A stretch of 61,245 nucleotides of DNA from an uncultured Gammaproteobacteria bacterium (GTDB lineage: Bacteria > Pseudomonadota > Gammaproteobacteria > Chromatiales > Chromatiaceae): the NCBI GenBank assembly GCA_937926265.1, contig CALAZS010000044.1, positions 1 to 61,245 on the forward strand, written 5' to 3'. The position numbers and the translations under genes were made by a program. The notes under the pieces were generated by a model. The model was not told the origin of the DNA. It made no database searches and saw only the letters and a program-made list of their open reading frames with translations. This document shows, piece by piece, positions 8,824-16,199 of the stretch. Numbering within the stretch: position 1 is the stretch's first letter; each line of letters opens with the position of its first letter.

Positions 8824-8924
8824 GGGTTACAGATAAAGTTTTCAGGGACGCATGAATACATCCTTGTACGCTCTCCAAAAACATCCATGTTTTTGGAAGC
8901 CCTGAAAACTTTATTCTGTAACCC
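8824..8924 (+). repeat. Nested-palindrome (cloverleaf) repeat, copy 1
   Basis: Outer arms 8824-8847 and 8900-8924 are complementary over 24 bp with one extra base. The core begins GGACGC (from 8846) and contains two small hairpins: TACATCCTTGTA, and CCAAAAACAT facing ATGTTTTTGG around a CC centre. The core order matches copies 2-4, while the outer arm sequence is specific to this copy. It lies between the convergent ends of the TSUP gene and pyrE, and may also act as a transcript end. Confidence 0.85.
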
Positions 8925-8947
8925 TTGCCGAAGTCCTATGGCAGAGA

Positions 8948-9592
8948 TCAACTGGATCCATATTGCTCCCTGTATTTTTTAATTCGATCCAGCGATTCAG
9001 CATTATCTGAATCAAGTTCAAGGTATTCGACCAGGTCCTCAAGCCGCGCAATGGCAGCAACCGGAATATTGTAATCACGCTCAACTTCCTGGATTGCAGA
9101 TAAGTCTCCCTGGCCACGTTCCTGCCTGTCCAGCGCAATCACAACACCGGCAGGTGCAGCATTCTGTGCTGCAATAATATCCATTGATTCTCTTACCGAA
9201 GTGCCTGCAGAAATAACATCATCAATGATCAACACTTTGCCGGTGAGTTCATGACCAACAATAATGCCGCCCTCACCATGATCCTTGGCTTCTTTACGGT
9301 TAAAGGCATAAGGCACGTCCATGTCATGATACTCAGCGAGTGCCGCTGCGGTGACGGCAGCAAGGGGAATGCCCTTGTAAGCAGGTCCATAAAGCACATC
9401 AAATTCAATACCGGAACTGGCTATGGTTTCAGCATAATATTTGCCCAGTTGAGCCAGGCTGCGGCCGGTATTAAACAGGCCAGCGTTAAAAAAATAGGGG
9501 CTAATACGTCCGGACTTGAGAGTGAACTCTCCGAAGCGCAAAACGCCGGTATTGAGTGCGAAGTCGATAAATTCTTTCTGGTATTCCTGCAT
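8948..9592 (-). CDS. pyrE: Orotate phosphoribosyltransferase
   Basis: PyrE joins orotate to PRPP, giving OMP in pyrimidine synthesis. The 214-residue protein has the type I phosphoribosyltransferase motif VLIIDDVISAGTS, the flexible loop NRKEAKDHGEGG and the N-terminal ALNTGVLRFGEFTLKSGRISPYFF segment. Length matches E. coli PyrE (213). It is transcribed divergently from xthA, as pyrE is from crc or xthA in pseudomonads. A leaderless or rph-linked attenuator, known in enterobacteria, is not visible here. Confidence 0.97.
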   Translation of the reverse strand: MQEYQKEFIDFALNTGVLRFGEFTLKSGRISPYFFNAGLFNTGRSLAQLGKYYAETIASSGIEFDVLYGPAYKGIPLAAVTAAALAEYHDMDVPYAFNRKEAKDHGEGGIIVGHELTGKVLIIDDVISAGTSVRESMDIIAAQNAAPAGVVIALDRQERGQGDLSAIQEVERDYNIPVAAIARLEDLVEYLELDSDNAESLDRIKKYREQYGSS

Positions 9593-9690
9593 GATTAGCT
9601 CCTGTTAAATATTCCGCTGTATGTTAAAGCAAGTGCCCCAGTTATCAAAAAATATCCAATGCTATCAATTGAGATTAGGCGTTAATAATT

Positions 9691-9708
9691 TTGAACACCT
9701 GTGTTCAA
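9691..9708. promoter_or_regulatory. Perfect 18-bp inverted repeat between pyrE and xthA
   Basis: TTGAACAC, then CT, then GTGTTCAA is a perfect 8-bp inverted repeat in the 193-base divergent spacer. It is 78 bases from the xthA ATG and about 99 from the pyrE ATG. The first half can double as a -35-like TTGAAC. It looks like a dimeric repressor or activator site. It does not match the gammaproteobacterial LexA or PurR consensus, and I do not recognise the regulator. Confidence 0.5.
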
Positions 9709-9785
9709 AGAGCCAATTATGTTACTTTTGTCTTTATATTCTCATTTATTCTTGTTTAATCTAAGGGCTTATTCCCGAAGCATTC

Positions 9786-10562
9786 ATGCGAGTCATTACC
9801 GCCAACCTTAACGGAATCCGTGCTGCTGCCAGAAAAGGTTTTTATAACTGGCTGCCAGGTCAACAGGCAGATTTTGTCTGTCTGCAGGAGCTCAAGGCAC
9901 ATAAAGATCAGATTGATCAGCCGCTTTATTATCCCGAAGAGTTTTACTGTTACTACCACCAGGCTGAAAAAAAAGGTTATTCCGGAGTTGGGCTTTACAG
10001 TCGATATGAACCGGATGATGTGATTGAAGGAATAGGCTGGGAAGATGTTGATGCCGAGGGGCGGTTTATCGAAGGTAAATTTGGCAGGCTGAGTGTTATT
10101 TCCCTTTATCTGCAGTCGGGTTCCTCCAGCGATGAACGCCAGCAGGTTAAGTTTCATTTTCTTGATCGTTTTATGCCATACCTGAAAAAACTCAAGCGTA
10201 AACGCCGTGACTACATCATTGCCGGTGACTGGAATATTGCTCACAAGGAAATAGACTTGCGCAACTGGCGTGGCAACCGGAAAAACTCCGGTTTTTTGCC
10301 TGAAGAACGGGCCTGGATGGATGAGCTTTTCGGGCCTGCCGGCTACATTGATGCTTTTCGTGAACTGGAGCAGCCAGAACATCAGTACACCTGGTGGTCT
10401 AATCGTGGTCAGGCCTGGGCTAAGAATGTCGGTTGGCGGATTGATTACCAGGTGGTTTCGAAGGCTTTCAGGGGTAGGGTTTTGAATACGGAAATATATA
10501 AGGATGAGCGTTTTTCTGACCATGCCCCGCTGACAATCGATTATGATTACAAACTTGGCTAA
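9786..10562 (+). CDS. xthA: Exodeoxyribonuclease III (AP endonuclease, XthA/Crc family)
   Basis: A 258-residue exonuclease/endonuclease/phosphatase fold protein that cleaves DNA at abasic sites and trims 3' ends. All expected catalytic residues are visible: N7 and N9 (ANLNG), E35 (LQELKA), Y108, D148 and N150 (GDWNIAH), D220, and D245-H246 (SDHAP). Pseudomonas Crc, which occupies this locus next to pyrE, is a degenerate relative acting in catabolite repression; the intact active site here argues for a real nuclease. A 255-residue reading frame on the opposite strand is a shadow. Confidence 0.93.
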   Translation: MRVITANLNGIRAAARKGFYNWLPGQQADFVCLQELKAHKDQIDQPLYYPEEFYCYYHQAEKKGYSGVGLYSRYEPDDVIEGIGWEDVDAEGRFIEGKFGRLSVISLYLQSGSSSDERQQVKFHFLDRFMPYLKKLKRKRRDYIIAGDWNIAHKEIDLRNWRGNRKNSGFLPEERAWMDELFGPAGYIDAFRELEQPEHQYTWWSNRGQAWAKNVGWRIDYQVVSKAFRGRVLNTEIYKDERFSDHAPLTIDYDYKLG

Positions 10563-10570
10563 GAATTTTA

Positions 10571-10679
10571 TGGGGCAATTCCATTCACTTTTTACAAGGA
10601 CGCAGTAAATACTTCCCTGTAGCTTGACGGCAGCATCCCTGCTGCCGACACCTTGTAAAAAGAAATTGTAATCGCCCCA
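10571..10679 (+). repeat. Nested-palindrome (cloverleaf) repeat, copy 2
   Basis: Outer arms 10571-10599 and 10651-10679 are complementary at 24 of 29 positions. The core starts GGACGC, has TACTTCCCTGTA, then GCTTGAC, then the hairpin CGGCAGCA-TCCC-TGCTGCCG, and ends GACACC. It follows xthA by 8 bases. Only 7 bases separate it from copy 3, which has the opposite orientation. Confidence 0.88.
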
Positions 10680-10686
10680 AATCGGT

Positions 10687-10800
10687 AGCGGAGGTTAATC
10701 GAAGTGTTTTTGACAGGTGTCCGAGGATATGGATATCCGAGGTCAAGTGACCAGGGAAGGCTTGAACGTCCTGTCAAAAACATTTCGGTTTTCCTCCGTT
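10687..10800 (-). repeat. Nested-palindrome (cloverleaf) repeat, copy 3, inverted to copy 2
   Basis: Outer arms 10687-10717 and 10770-10800 pair at 26 of 31 positions. Read on the minus strand the core starts GGACG, has TTCCCTGG, CTTGAC, an inner hairpin centred on GGATATCCATATCC, and ends GGACACC, matching copy 2 in order. Its arms share no overall identity with copy 2. It ends 15-27 bases before the two candidate TTG starts of the AmpG-like gene and could affect that leader. Confidence 0.85.
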
Positions 10801-10827
10801 AATGAATAAAGAGAGTTGGTAAGCAAT

Positions 10828-12192
10828 TTGAAAAACTGGTTACAGGCATTTTCCGTATACAAAAATCCCCGCGTCCTGGCGATGCTGTTTCTGGGGTTTT
10901 CAGCAGGCCTGCCAATTTTGCTGGTCTTCGGCACTTTATCAGCCTGGCTAAACAGTGAAGGCGTCGACAAAACCACCATCGGCTTTGTCAGCTGGGTTGC
11001 ATTAGCTTATGGGTTGAAGTTTGTCTGGTCTCCTCTTGTTGACCGGATGAGACTGCCAATACTGACTGCCATCATGGGCCAGCGCCGCAGCTGGATGCTG
11101 CTGGCGCAGTTGGGAGTCATAAGCGGGTTGATTTTAATGGCTACAACCAATCCAACTTCACACCTGGCCTGGGTTGTGGCTTTTGCAGTGCTTACCGCCT
11201 TTTCATCAGCGACCCAGGATATTGTTATTGATGCCTGGCGTATTGAAGCAGTAGAAGACGAAATGCAGGGCGCTATGGCCGGTACCTACCAGTTGGGATA
11301 CCGGGTCGGCATGATCGTCGCCGGCGGCATGGCTTTCGTGATTGCTGATTATATTTCCTGGCCGGTTGCCTATGCCTCTATGGCGGCGTTTATGCTCATT
11401 GGCGTAGTGAGTACATTGATTATCAGCGAACCTGACCACAGTGTCAGTCAGCAGGCCTGGGCCACCGAAAAACGCGTTATCGACCTTCTCGAGCGCAATC
11501 AGCATTTACCTGAAAAATTCAGACAGCTTCAGGCCTGGTTCGTTGGTGCGGTAGTTTGTCCGTTTGCTGATTTTTTCAGCCGCCATGGTCTTAATGCATT
11601 GTTGATTTTATCTTTCATTGCCGTATTCAGAATGAGTGATATTACCCTGGGGGTGATGGCATTCCCGTTTTACCAGGACATGGGCTACAGCGGTTCTGAA
11701 ATCGGTGTGGTAAGCGGCCTGGTAGGAAAATTTGTCACCATTACCGGGGCGCTTATTGGAGGCGTTCTGGTGGTACGGTACGGTGTCATGAAAATGCTGA
11801 TGACCGGTGCGATTATTGTTATAGCAACCAACCTGATGTTTTCCTGGCTGGCGACCCAGGATCCGTTGATCTATTGGCTGATCTTGGTAGTCACCGCTGA
11901 TAACCTGGCCGCAGGTCTGGCGGGCACAGTATTTATCGCCTATCTCTCGAGTTTAACCAATCGACTTTACACGGCAACACAATATGCGTTGTTCAGCTCA
12001 ATCATGTTGTTGTTACCAAAATTTGTGGGTGGTTTTTCCGGGGTGGTTGTGGATGCTGTTGGATATGTCTGGTTTTTTATTTATGCCGCTTCACTAGGAT
12101 TGCCCGCGGTGGTGCTTATTTTAATGATGATGCGGCAGCAAAGGTCTACTAATAAACCGGTTCAGAATGGGATTCAAAAGGCTGAACCATGA
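10828..12192 (+). CDS. AmpG-like muropeptide permease (MFS)
   Basis: A major facilitator protein of about 454 residues with 12 or more hydrophobic helices. The N-terminal YKNPRVLAMLFLGFSAGLP and the later SATQDIVIDAWRIE motif are characteristic of AmpG, which imports anhydro-muropeptides from the periplasm for cell-wall recycling. It has no ATG near the start; TTG 10828 (residues KNWLQAFSVY follow) or TTG 10816 are the candidates. I prefer 10828 because GAGAG lies 12 bases upstream and the family begins there. It overlaps the next gene by ATGA. An MFS transporter of another substrate is the alternative. Confidence 0.85.
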   Translation: MKNWLQAFSVYKNPRVLAMLFLGFSAGLPILLVFGTLSAWLNSEGVDKTTIGFVSWVALAYGLKFVWSPLVDRMRLPILTAIMGQRRSWMLLAQLGVISGLILMATTNPTSHLAWVVAFAVLTAFSSATQDIVIDAWRIEAVEDEMQGAMAGTYQLGYRVGMIVAGGMAFVIADYISWPVAYASMAAFMLIGVVSTLIISEPDHSVSQQAWATEKRVIDLLERNQHLPEKFRQLQAWFVGAVVCPFADFFSRHGLNALLILSFIAVFRMSDITLGVMAFPFYQDMGYSGSEIGVVSGLVGKFVTITGALIGGVLVVRYGVMKMLMTGAIIVIATNLMFSWLATQDPLIYWLILVVTADNLAAGLAGTVFIAYLSSLTNRLYTATQYALFSSIMLLLPKFVGGFSGVVVDAVGYVWFFIYAASLGLPAVVLILMMMRQQRSTNKPVQNGIQKAEP

Positions 12193-12899
12193 TTGAGACC
12201 GGATACATTGCGGCCTTTCTGGTGGGGCTGTTAGGAGGCGTTCACTGCGTCGGCATGTGTGGTGGCATTGTCAGTGCGCTGACACTGGGCCTGAAAAGTA
12301 ATAACAATACTCACAATAACTATAACAAGGGATCATTTAACTTTCCTTTGCATGCCGCCTACAGTTTAGGACGCATTGTCAGCTATGGATTAGCTGGTGC
12401 CATCATGGGTGGATTAGGTGTCATGCTTGCGGGGTTTTTACCTGTGCATGTTGCCCAGCACATGCTTTTGGCACTGGCCGGTGTTTTTATGGTTTTGCTG
12501 GGTCTCTACCTCGCTGGCTGGTGGACGGTGCTGACTCATGTTGAAAAACTGGGTGGTTTTTTATGGAAGCGGATAGAGCCGCTTGGGCGTAAGTATTTGC
12601 CGGTACAACACTGGCGCCAGGCAATTGTTTTGGGCCTGGTCTGGGGCTGGATTCCGTGTGGACTGGTTTACAGCGTGCTGATCTGGTCAGTCAGTGCCGG
12701 AAGCATTGTCGAAGGCAGTCTGTTGATGCTGGCTTTTGGGTTGGGAACCCTGCCAAACCTGCTGGCGATGGGGATGGTTGCAGAAAAAATGGTTCAGCAT
12801 ATTCGGCGACCTGCTGTCAGGCAGGTCGCCGGTAGCCTGGTGATATTGTTGGGCTGTTATAACCTTTATGTGGTGGCTAGAGCTTACTGGGCTTACTGA
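12189..12899 (+). CDS. TauE/SafE or DsbD_2-like membrane protein
   Basis: A 236-residue protein with about six transmembrane helices. The N-terminal GLLGGVHCVGMCGGIVSAL motif, with cysteines flanking a conserved GM, defines the DsbD_2/sulfite exporter-like family found near cytochrome oxidase assembly genes and in many gammaproteobacteria. The second half has the WGWIPCGLVYSVL motif. It could move electrons or metals across the membrane; the function is not settled. Start and stop overlap (ATGA) couple it to the upstream AmpG-like gene, and its 3' end overlaps the convergent DUF4426 gene by 7 bases. Confidence 0.85.
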   Translation: MIETGYIAAFLVGLLGGVHCVGMCGGIVSALTLGLKSNNNTHNNYNKGSFNFPLHAAYSLGRIVSYGLAGAIMGGLGVMLAGFLPVHVAQHMLLALAGVFMVLLGLYLAGWWTVLTHVEKLGGFLWKRIEPLGRKYLPVQHWRQAIVLGLVWGWIPCGLVYSVLIWSVSAGSIVEGSLLMLAFGLGTLPNLLAMGMVAEKMVQHIRRPAVRQVAGSLVILLGCYNLYVVARAYWAY

Positions 12900-13330
12900 A
12901 CAAACTGATGTTCCAGTTTTGCAGTTGAAGGTTTTTTTGCTCCTTCAGGCCTGACATCCAGCATGAAAACCAGGCGCTCGTTGTTTGGAATAATGAAGTC
13001 ACCAATATAGTAGATTGCTTCGCCTTCACGAATTTCTTTCAGACGAATCAGACGTTCCTGGCCTAACAGGTTGATTGCCCTGGCCGAAATACTTGCTGAA
13101 ACCGGTTTACCTGTAGTGCCTTCTTCATCCCTGATCACACTGATGTTAATCATGCCGCGGTTCTTGGAACGAATGATACGGTAAGCACTGGCAATACTGG
13201 GTGAAAGGAAATCAGTGGTAATGACATTATGGTGAATGGTATGACCTGGAATTTTGGTGCTGTTTTCAGCCATGGCTGCAAGCGGAAGCAGCAAAAATAG
13301 TGATACCAGTAATGTCATGAGTTTTTTCAT
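12893..13330 (-). CDS. Periplasmic DUF4426 protein
   Basis: A 145-residue protein with a clear signal peptide (MKKLMTLLVSLFLLLPLAAMA) and a mature part with the DUF4426 core, IHHNVITTDFLSPSIASAYRIIRSKNRGMINISV. The start at 13330 has AAGGAG 7-8 bases upstream, so the longer frame reaching 13405 is not used. DUF4426 genes commonly lie with proC, yggT and metX in gammaproteobacteria, which fits this neighbourhood. The function is unknown; it is predicted to be periplasmic and beta-rich. Confidence 0.88.
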   Translation of the reverse strand: MKKLMTLLVSLFLLLPLAAMAENSTKIPGHTIHHNVITTDFLSPSIASAYRIIRSKNRGMINISVIRDEEGTTGKPVSASISARAINLLGQERLIRLKEIREGEAIYYIGDFIIPNNERLVFMLDVRPEGAKKPSTAKLEHQFVQ

Positions 13331-13434
13331 TCTGTTCTCCTTGGGGATAATAATCCGGTAAAAAAGAAATAATTTTTTATTATGTACCTGATCAGTATAG
13401 ATCAATTATACGATATGCCTAATGCAGGTTAGTT

Positions 13435-15381
13435 TCAGGTTATATCAAATACCGACCGGTTGATGCGGTCGATAAACTGCCTGATCTTTTGTACTTCATG
13501 GTTTTGGGTCTCGATATCCGATGCCATCGAAGCCAGCTTTTCATCAAGCTTTTCTCGCGACTGGTTTGCCGTTTTCAGATCATGAATCTGGCGATTAAGT
13601 ATTTCCTTATGGTCTTCGAGTTGAAAAGCCAGCGGCTGCAATGCACTGGAAAGCCAGTGCAGCATATCTTTTTCAATGGATTCAAGCATTTCCCGGGATT
13701 TCGATCCCAATGTGTTTAAAAAAACCTGAACAATGCGCGACTGACCAACAAAAGTGATGCGATGCCCCTTCGCAAAGGCTTCAGCTTCAGAAAGAATGTT
13801 GTCATGGATATCCGCAACCTGGATCAGTGAATAGGCCTTGGGCTGGATTACGCCTATGCCGTGATTTTGTTCAAAGTGTCGGTAAATACCGCGGATTATC
13901 TGGCTGTTTTCATCGATGAGTTTTTGTACGTCTTCAATGCGCGATTGCAGCGAATCTGTAAGCAGTTTGACAGCCTTGTTGATACCTTTTGATGACCAGC
14001 TTTTTTCAATTTCATTACCTGCCTGTTGCATGATCTGGTCAAAACCGGCCAGGTTGATCGTCAGCAGCAATTCCCTGGATTTTTCTTCCAGCCTGGAGTC
14101 ATGTTCAGCCAGTGACCTGGTGTTTTGGCGATACTGGTCCTGCTCAATCTGGGTTTTTTCAAGCAGGTTGCTGATGGCCGAATCACTTTGCTGGTGGATA
14201 TTGGCCAGTTCAGCCAGTTGGTTTTCTTCCTGTTTCAGGCGCTGTTTTAAAACCTGCTCTGCCTGGGACAACATTTCTTCAAGTTCATCAGAAATATCCT
14301 GGCGGATAATTGTTTGCTTCGACTGGCTGACTTCGTGGTTGAGGTGGTCTTCAAAATCAATAATACCGCTTCGATTGATGAGGTTGTCATCTTTTCGCAC
14401 ACGACCAATCAGGCCTTTCTGGGCCGATATTGGAAAGATCTTTTTCAGTGGGATGCCAAGCGTGCGGGCAGTAGAGATTATCTGGGATTTGAGGGTGTCT
14501 TCAATTTCATCATCTGAGCGCAAGTCATCCCACATGGTATCAATTTTATTCAGTACAACTGTCAGACGACCACGCTTGCTTTTGATGTGACCGTTCAGGT
14601 TGTTCTGCCAGATGGTCAGGTCTGACTGACTAACTCCGGTATCTGCACCCAGGACAAAAATGGTTGATTGTGCTGAAGGCAGCATGTTTAACGTCAGCTC
14701 CGGTTCACTGCCGATGGCATTAAGGCCCGGGGTATCAATGATGGTCAAACCCTGTTTAAGCAGCTTGTTGGGGTAACTGATAATTGCATGACGCCATTTG
14801 GGTATGTCGATATATTTAGGCTGATGGCCATTCTGGTTCAATAACTGTTGATTGAGCAGGCCGTATTTTTCAGCTTCTTCAATTTTTACATGATGGGTAT
14901 TAGCCAGTTCCTTGAAGCTTTTTTCCAGGATTTTGGGGTCTGCAGTATCGAGTATGATTTCAGTCCAGGCTTCAGGCTGGTTCCTGTACTCGGTCAGGGT
15001 TTTACTTTCGAGGCGTGTCTCAATTGGCAATAATCGAATATAAGACTGATCGCGATCACTATCATGCGTGATTTCTGTCGGGCACATGGTGGTACGGCCA
15101 GCGTCAGAAGGAAGCAGGCGGCGCCCGGTTTCGGCAAAAAACAGGGCGTTGATCAGCTCGGTTTTGCCACGGGAAAACTCACCAACAAAGGCGATGGTGA
15201 TGTGGTCCGACTCAATTTTATCCAGGCAGCGCGCAATCGTGTTCCATGATTCTTCACTGAACAGTGCTTTTTCTTCCAGCCAGTTTTGAATGTCTTCTAT
15301 CAGTGAATGAATATGTTGCTTCCACGATTCATATTCACTGAGTCCCTCAGACAGTGTTTTTGTGACCAAATGGTGCCTCAT
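13435..15381 (-). CDS. Dynamin-family GTPase
   Basis: A 648-residue bacterial dynamin-like protein. The G domain has the P-loop GEFSRGKT (67-74), a conserved threonine region (DAGRTTMCPTE, about 93-103), DTPG (216-219) and NKID (278-281). Two long helical regions, about 365-450 and 580-640, are rich in E, K and Q and likely form the stalk. No transmembrane helix is evident. Bacterial dynamins remodel or protect membranes, but this family is uncharacterised. It follows yggT on the same strand with a 96-base gap and precedes the DUF4426 gene. Confidence 0.85.
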   Translation of the reverse strand: MRHHLVTKTLSEGLSEYESWKQHIHSLIEDIQNWLEEKALFSEESWNTIARCLDKIESDHITIAFVGEFSRGKTELINALFFAETGRRLLPSDAGRTTMCPTEITHDSDRDQSYIRLLPIETRLESKTLTEYRNQPEAWTEIILDTADPKILEKSFKELANTHHVKIEEAEKYGLLNQQLLNQNGHQPKYIDIPKWRHAIISYPNKLLKQGLTIIDTPGLNAIGSEPELTLNMLPSAQSTIFVLGADTGVSQSDLTIWQNNLNGHIKSKRGRLTVVLNKIDTMWDDLRSDDEIEDTLKSQIISTARTLGIPLKKIFPISAQKGLIGRVRKDDNLINRSGIIDFEDHLNHEVSQSKQTIIRQDISDELEEMLSQAEQVLKQRLKQEENQLAELANIHQQSDSAISNLLEKTQIEQDQYRQNTRSLAEHDSRLEEKSRELLLTINLAGFDQIMQQAGNEIEKSWSSKGINKAVKLLTDSLQSRIEDVQKLIDENSQIIRGIYRHFEQNHGIGVIQPKAYSLIQVADIHDNILSEAEAFAKGHRITFVGQSRIVQVFLNTLGSKSREMLESIEKDMLHWLSSALQPLAFQLEDHKEILNRQIHDLKTANQSREKLDEKLASMASDIETQNHEVQKIRQFIDRINRSVFDIT

Positions 15382-15443
15382 ATTGGCGATTTTGAGTTAT
15401 TTAACTGTTATCGGCATTCTGCAGGGTTACTTAAGAATTAATT

Positions 15444-15475
15444 ACTCCAGCATTAAATAACTCCAGTATTAAATA
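15444..15475. repeat. Two tandem 16-bp repeats between yggT and the dynamin gene
   Basis: ACTCCAGCATTAAATA (15444-15459) is followed directly by ACTCCAGTATTAAATA (15460-15475), 15 of 16 identical, three bases beyond the yggT stop codon. It appears to be a recent tandem duplication, like others at gene edges in this window. Confidence 0.85.
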
Positions 15476-15477
15476 AA

Positions 15478-16056
15478 TCAGGTTGCCAGTGCCACTGCCA
15501 TGTGCTGTAAAGGCGGTATCAGCAACATTTGCACCAGTACAATTATGACCATCACGATCATCGGAGAAAGATCCAGCCCGCCAACCGGGGCAATCATTTT
15601 TCTGACCGGTTTCATTACCGGGTCAGTCAGGCTGTAAAGCAGCCCGATGGCCGGGTTATAACCACCCGGAGAAATCCAGCTTAGAATCACCATAATCAAT
15701 ATGGCAACCAGAAATATATTTAACAGCAGGTCGACAATTGTGGGGATTGCCAGAAGCAGGGCCAACAGAAAAACACCGGATTTACCTAGAATTAATTGAA
15801 TAAAGAAGATTTTTACTGTGGCAACGATCCATGCAAGTACCAGCGAGGCGATATCCATCCCACCGAAGCCCGGAATAATTTTTCTCAGCGGTTTTAAGGC
15901 AGGTGCAGTAGCTTTAACAATAAATTGCGAAATTGGATTGTAAAAATCAGCTTTTACCAGTTGCAGCAAAAAACGCAGTAAAACGATCAGCAGGTATAAA
16001 CCAAAAATGACTTCGACAAGAAAAACCAGCGGGTTGGTCAGGTAAGTGCTGTCCAT
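15478..16056 (-). CDS. yggT: YggT family membrane protein
   Basis: A 192-residue integral membrane protein made of two YGGT repeats. Each has a hydrophobic helix pair around a conserved loop, seen as NPISQFIVKATAPALKPLRK in the first and GLLYSLTDPVMKPVRKMI in the second. YggT proteins have been linked to osmotic tolerance and, in other lineages, to cell division, but the role is unsettled. In pseudomonads yggT follows proC directly. Here a 6.9-kb kinase gene on the other strand separates them. Confidence 0.9.
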   Translation of the reverse strand: MDSTYLTNPLVFLVEVIFGLYLLIVLLRFLLQLVKADFYNPISQFIVKATAPALKPLRKIIPGFGGMDIASLVLAWIVATVKIFFIQLILGKSGVFLLALLLAIPTIVDLLLNIFLVAILIMVILSWISPGGYNPAIGLLYSLTDPVMKPVRKMIAPVGGLDLSPMIVMVIIVLVQMLLIPPLQHMAVALAT

Positions 16057-16199
16057 CGGAAATTTACCAGGTAATTGAATGTGACCAAATTTTAATCAAT
16101 CAGGCTGAAATCGCAAATTATCGAAATGCTGATGTATACTTGTTTTAGCTTCGTTTTCAAATTTTACGATTACTTTCAAACAGAAAAGACACAAATAAA

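Noticed and set aside
8815..8982. Small ORF across repeat copy 1
   Set aside because: It is created by the palindromic repeat itself and lacks a ribosome site and family resemblance.
9756..10523. 255-residue open frame on the strand opposite xthA
   Set aside because: xthA on the plus strand has every catalytic motif of its family. The antisense frame shows no recognisable domain and no good start.
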